Positions 5,749 to 5,767 of a stretch of 5,767 nt of DNA are shown here, piece by piece (position 1 is the first letter of the stretch; each line of letters begins with the position of its first letter). The stretch lies in NCBI GenBank assembly GCA_002293295.1, contig DBCY01000068.1:1-5767 (forward strand), in the 5' to 3' direction. Origin of the DNA: Ruminococcus sp. UBA946. Its GTDB lineage: Bacteria > Bacillota > Clostridia > Oscillospirales > Ruminococcaceae. Below the pieces are notes generated by a model that made no database searches, was not told where the DNA came from, and was given only the letters and a program-made list of their open reading frames with translations. A program made the translations under genes and the position numbers.

Positions 5749-5767
5749 ACTAGGGCGTGTTCGAAAA

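Overview
The window carries five protein genes, all recognisable and intact. On the minus strand is a complete str operon in the order rpsL (S12), rpsG (S7), fusA (EF-G), tuf (EF-Tu). On the plus strand, diverging from rpsL, is mraZ, the usual first gene of the dcw (division and cell wall) cluster. The proteins look like those of low-GC Gram-positive bacteria of the class Clostridia, perhaps the Ruminococcaceae/Oscillospirales side. Three things suggest this: the wording of EF-G (for example the VFCAKGGVEPQSETVWRQ stretch), a 142-residue S12 with the extra N-terminal segment common in Gram-positives, and strong AAGGAGG-type ribosome sites. Spacers are very AT-rich compared with the genes. The lineage is an inference from remembered family patterns, not a search result.

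Layout, left to right. Positions 1-57 hold nothing I can name. A 16-bp intrinsic terminator (58-97, minus) closes the operon after tuf (115-1314). A 96-bp gap before tuf has a candidate tuf-only promoter. fusA occupies 1411-3495. The short rpsG-fusA gap has an AU-rich hairpin with a U run directly before the fusA ribosome site. rpsG is 3553-4023, starting at GTG rather than at the in-frame ATG 18 nt upstream. A long 206-bp spacer with several hairpins separates rpsG from rpsL (4230-4658). rpsL has a perfect-consensus sigma-A promoter (TTGACA, 17 bp, TATAAT). About 640 bp of non-coding DNA then leads to mraZ (5302-5730), with its own promoter and a dense leader: 10-bp-spaced GGTGA repeats, three DnaA-box-like 9-mers of which two form a 21-bp palindrome, and a perfect 15-bp tandem duplication. 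The last 19 bases after mraZ hold no clear gene.

The str genes all serve translation: S12 and S7 are 30S proteins, while EF-Tu and EF-G drive tRNA delivery and translocation. mraZ encodes a DNA-binding regulator of cell division genes. I found no new enzyme system, mobile element or defence locus. The most interesting material is regulatory: the divergent junction between a ribosomal operon and the division cluster, and the DnaA-box-like array in the mraZ leader.
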